Of a stretch of DNA of 6,137 bases, positions 5,950 to 6,137 are shown in pieces; the first letter of the stretch is position 1, and every line of letters starts with the position of its first letter. Origin of the DNA: Planctomycetota bacterium (GTDB taxonomy: Bacteria > Planctomycetota > Planctomycetia > Planctomycetales > Planctomycetaceae); contig JAQBZS010000475.1 in the NCBI GenBank assembly GCA_027622115.1, forward strand, positions 1 through 6,137. Reading direction: 5' to 3'. The notes beneath the pieces were generated by a model, which saw nothing but the letters and a program-made list of their open reading frames with translations, was not told where the DNA came from and did not search any database. The position numbers were made by a program, and so were the translations under genes.

Positions 5950-6137
5950 TTAGCCCGGCTTGTCGAACCTTAACCCTAAGTCGAACTTTGAAGCGTCCAC
6001 TTTCTCGCCGTCCGCAGCCGTATCGGGTTCGGTACGCTCATCGGCGGGTGGGATACTCGGCGGAACACTTTCGAGTGGAACTTCGCCGGACAAGGGTTCT
6101 CGAAGCGTCGGCACATTACGAACGTCCACAACGGAAT
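5950..6137 (-). CDS. C-terminal end of an unidentified protein, cut by the window edge
   Basis: A minus-strand frame enters from the right edge and stays open for 61 codons to TAA (5952-5950). G is at the first codon position in 28 of 61 codons, the bias expected of real coding sequence. The encoded tail is rich in Pro, Glu and Asp (for example PLSGEVPLESVPPSIPP) and ends FDLGLRFDKPG. It looks like a disordered C-terminal tail. I recognise no domain, and the start lies outside the window. A plus-strand frame is also open here, but it gives an Arg-rich, unlikely protein. The gene would lie upstream of the mutase in the same orientation, 230 nt away, so an operon is possible but not shown. Confidence 0.5.
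   Translation of the reverse strand, partial: SVVDVRNVPTLREPLSGEVPLESVPPSIPPADERTEPDTAADGEKVDASKFDLGLRFDKPG

Noticed and set aside
5708..5953. An 81-codon plus-strand open frame upstream of the mutase
   Set aside because: It overlaps the mutase start on the opposite strand, its protein is Arg-rich and unrecognised, and no Shine-Dalgarno site supports it.

Overview
The window looks like chromosomal DNA of a planctomycete (phylum Planctomycetota). The main reason is the first gene. It encodes an exported c-type cytochrome with the chain of small domains (PSCyt1, DUF1587, DUF1595, DUF1592, DUF1588, DUF1585) that is greatly expanded in that phylum. Moderately GC-rich coding DNA, well-spaced convergent genes and small dispersed hairpin repeats fit this. 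No phage, insertion sequence, CRISPR array, tRNA or rRNA was seen.

Layout. Positions 1-133 hold a 59-bp perfect inverted repeat that resolves into two head-to-head REP hairpins, then a Shine-Dalgarno site. Positions 134-2866 (+) encode the DUF1592-family cytochrome, read from a TTG codon. The frame is lost at a run of eight G (2799-2806). The missing C-terminal DUF1585 domain continues in the +1 frame to 3053, and removing one G would give a 972-residue protein. Positions 3054-3448 are a gene-free convergent gap. It contains a second REP hairpin, a neighbouring hairpin and a longer AT-richer inverted repeat. Positions 3449-5719 (-) encode a complete 756-residue phosphohexomutase (phosphoglucomutase/phosphomannomutase superfamily). 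Positions 5720-5949 form its leader, with a good ribosome-binding site and a weak candidate promoter. From 5950 to the window edge (-) there is probably the C-terminal end of another protein, in the same orientation as the mutase.

The genes do not form a pathway. The exported cytochrome probably acts outside the cytoplasm and has no known biochemistry. The mutase works in cytoplasmic sugar-phosphate metabolism. The cytochrome gene lacks the DUF1552 gene that commonly follows this family, which together with the frameshift suggests an orphaned or decaying copy.

I found no new multi-gene system. The most interesting signal is structural. Two REP elements about 3 kb apart share the same 24-nt layout (GTAG, 8-bp stem, GYCA loop), while five of the eight stem pairs have changed with pairing kept. 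Next in interest is the homopolymer frameshift.
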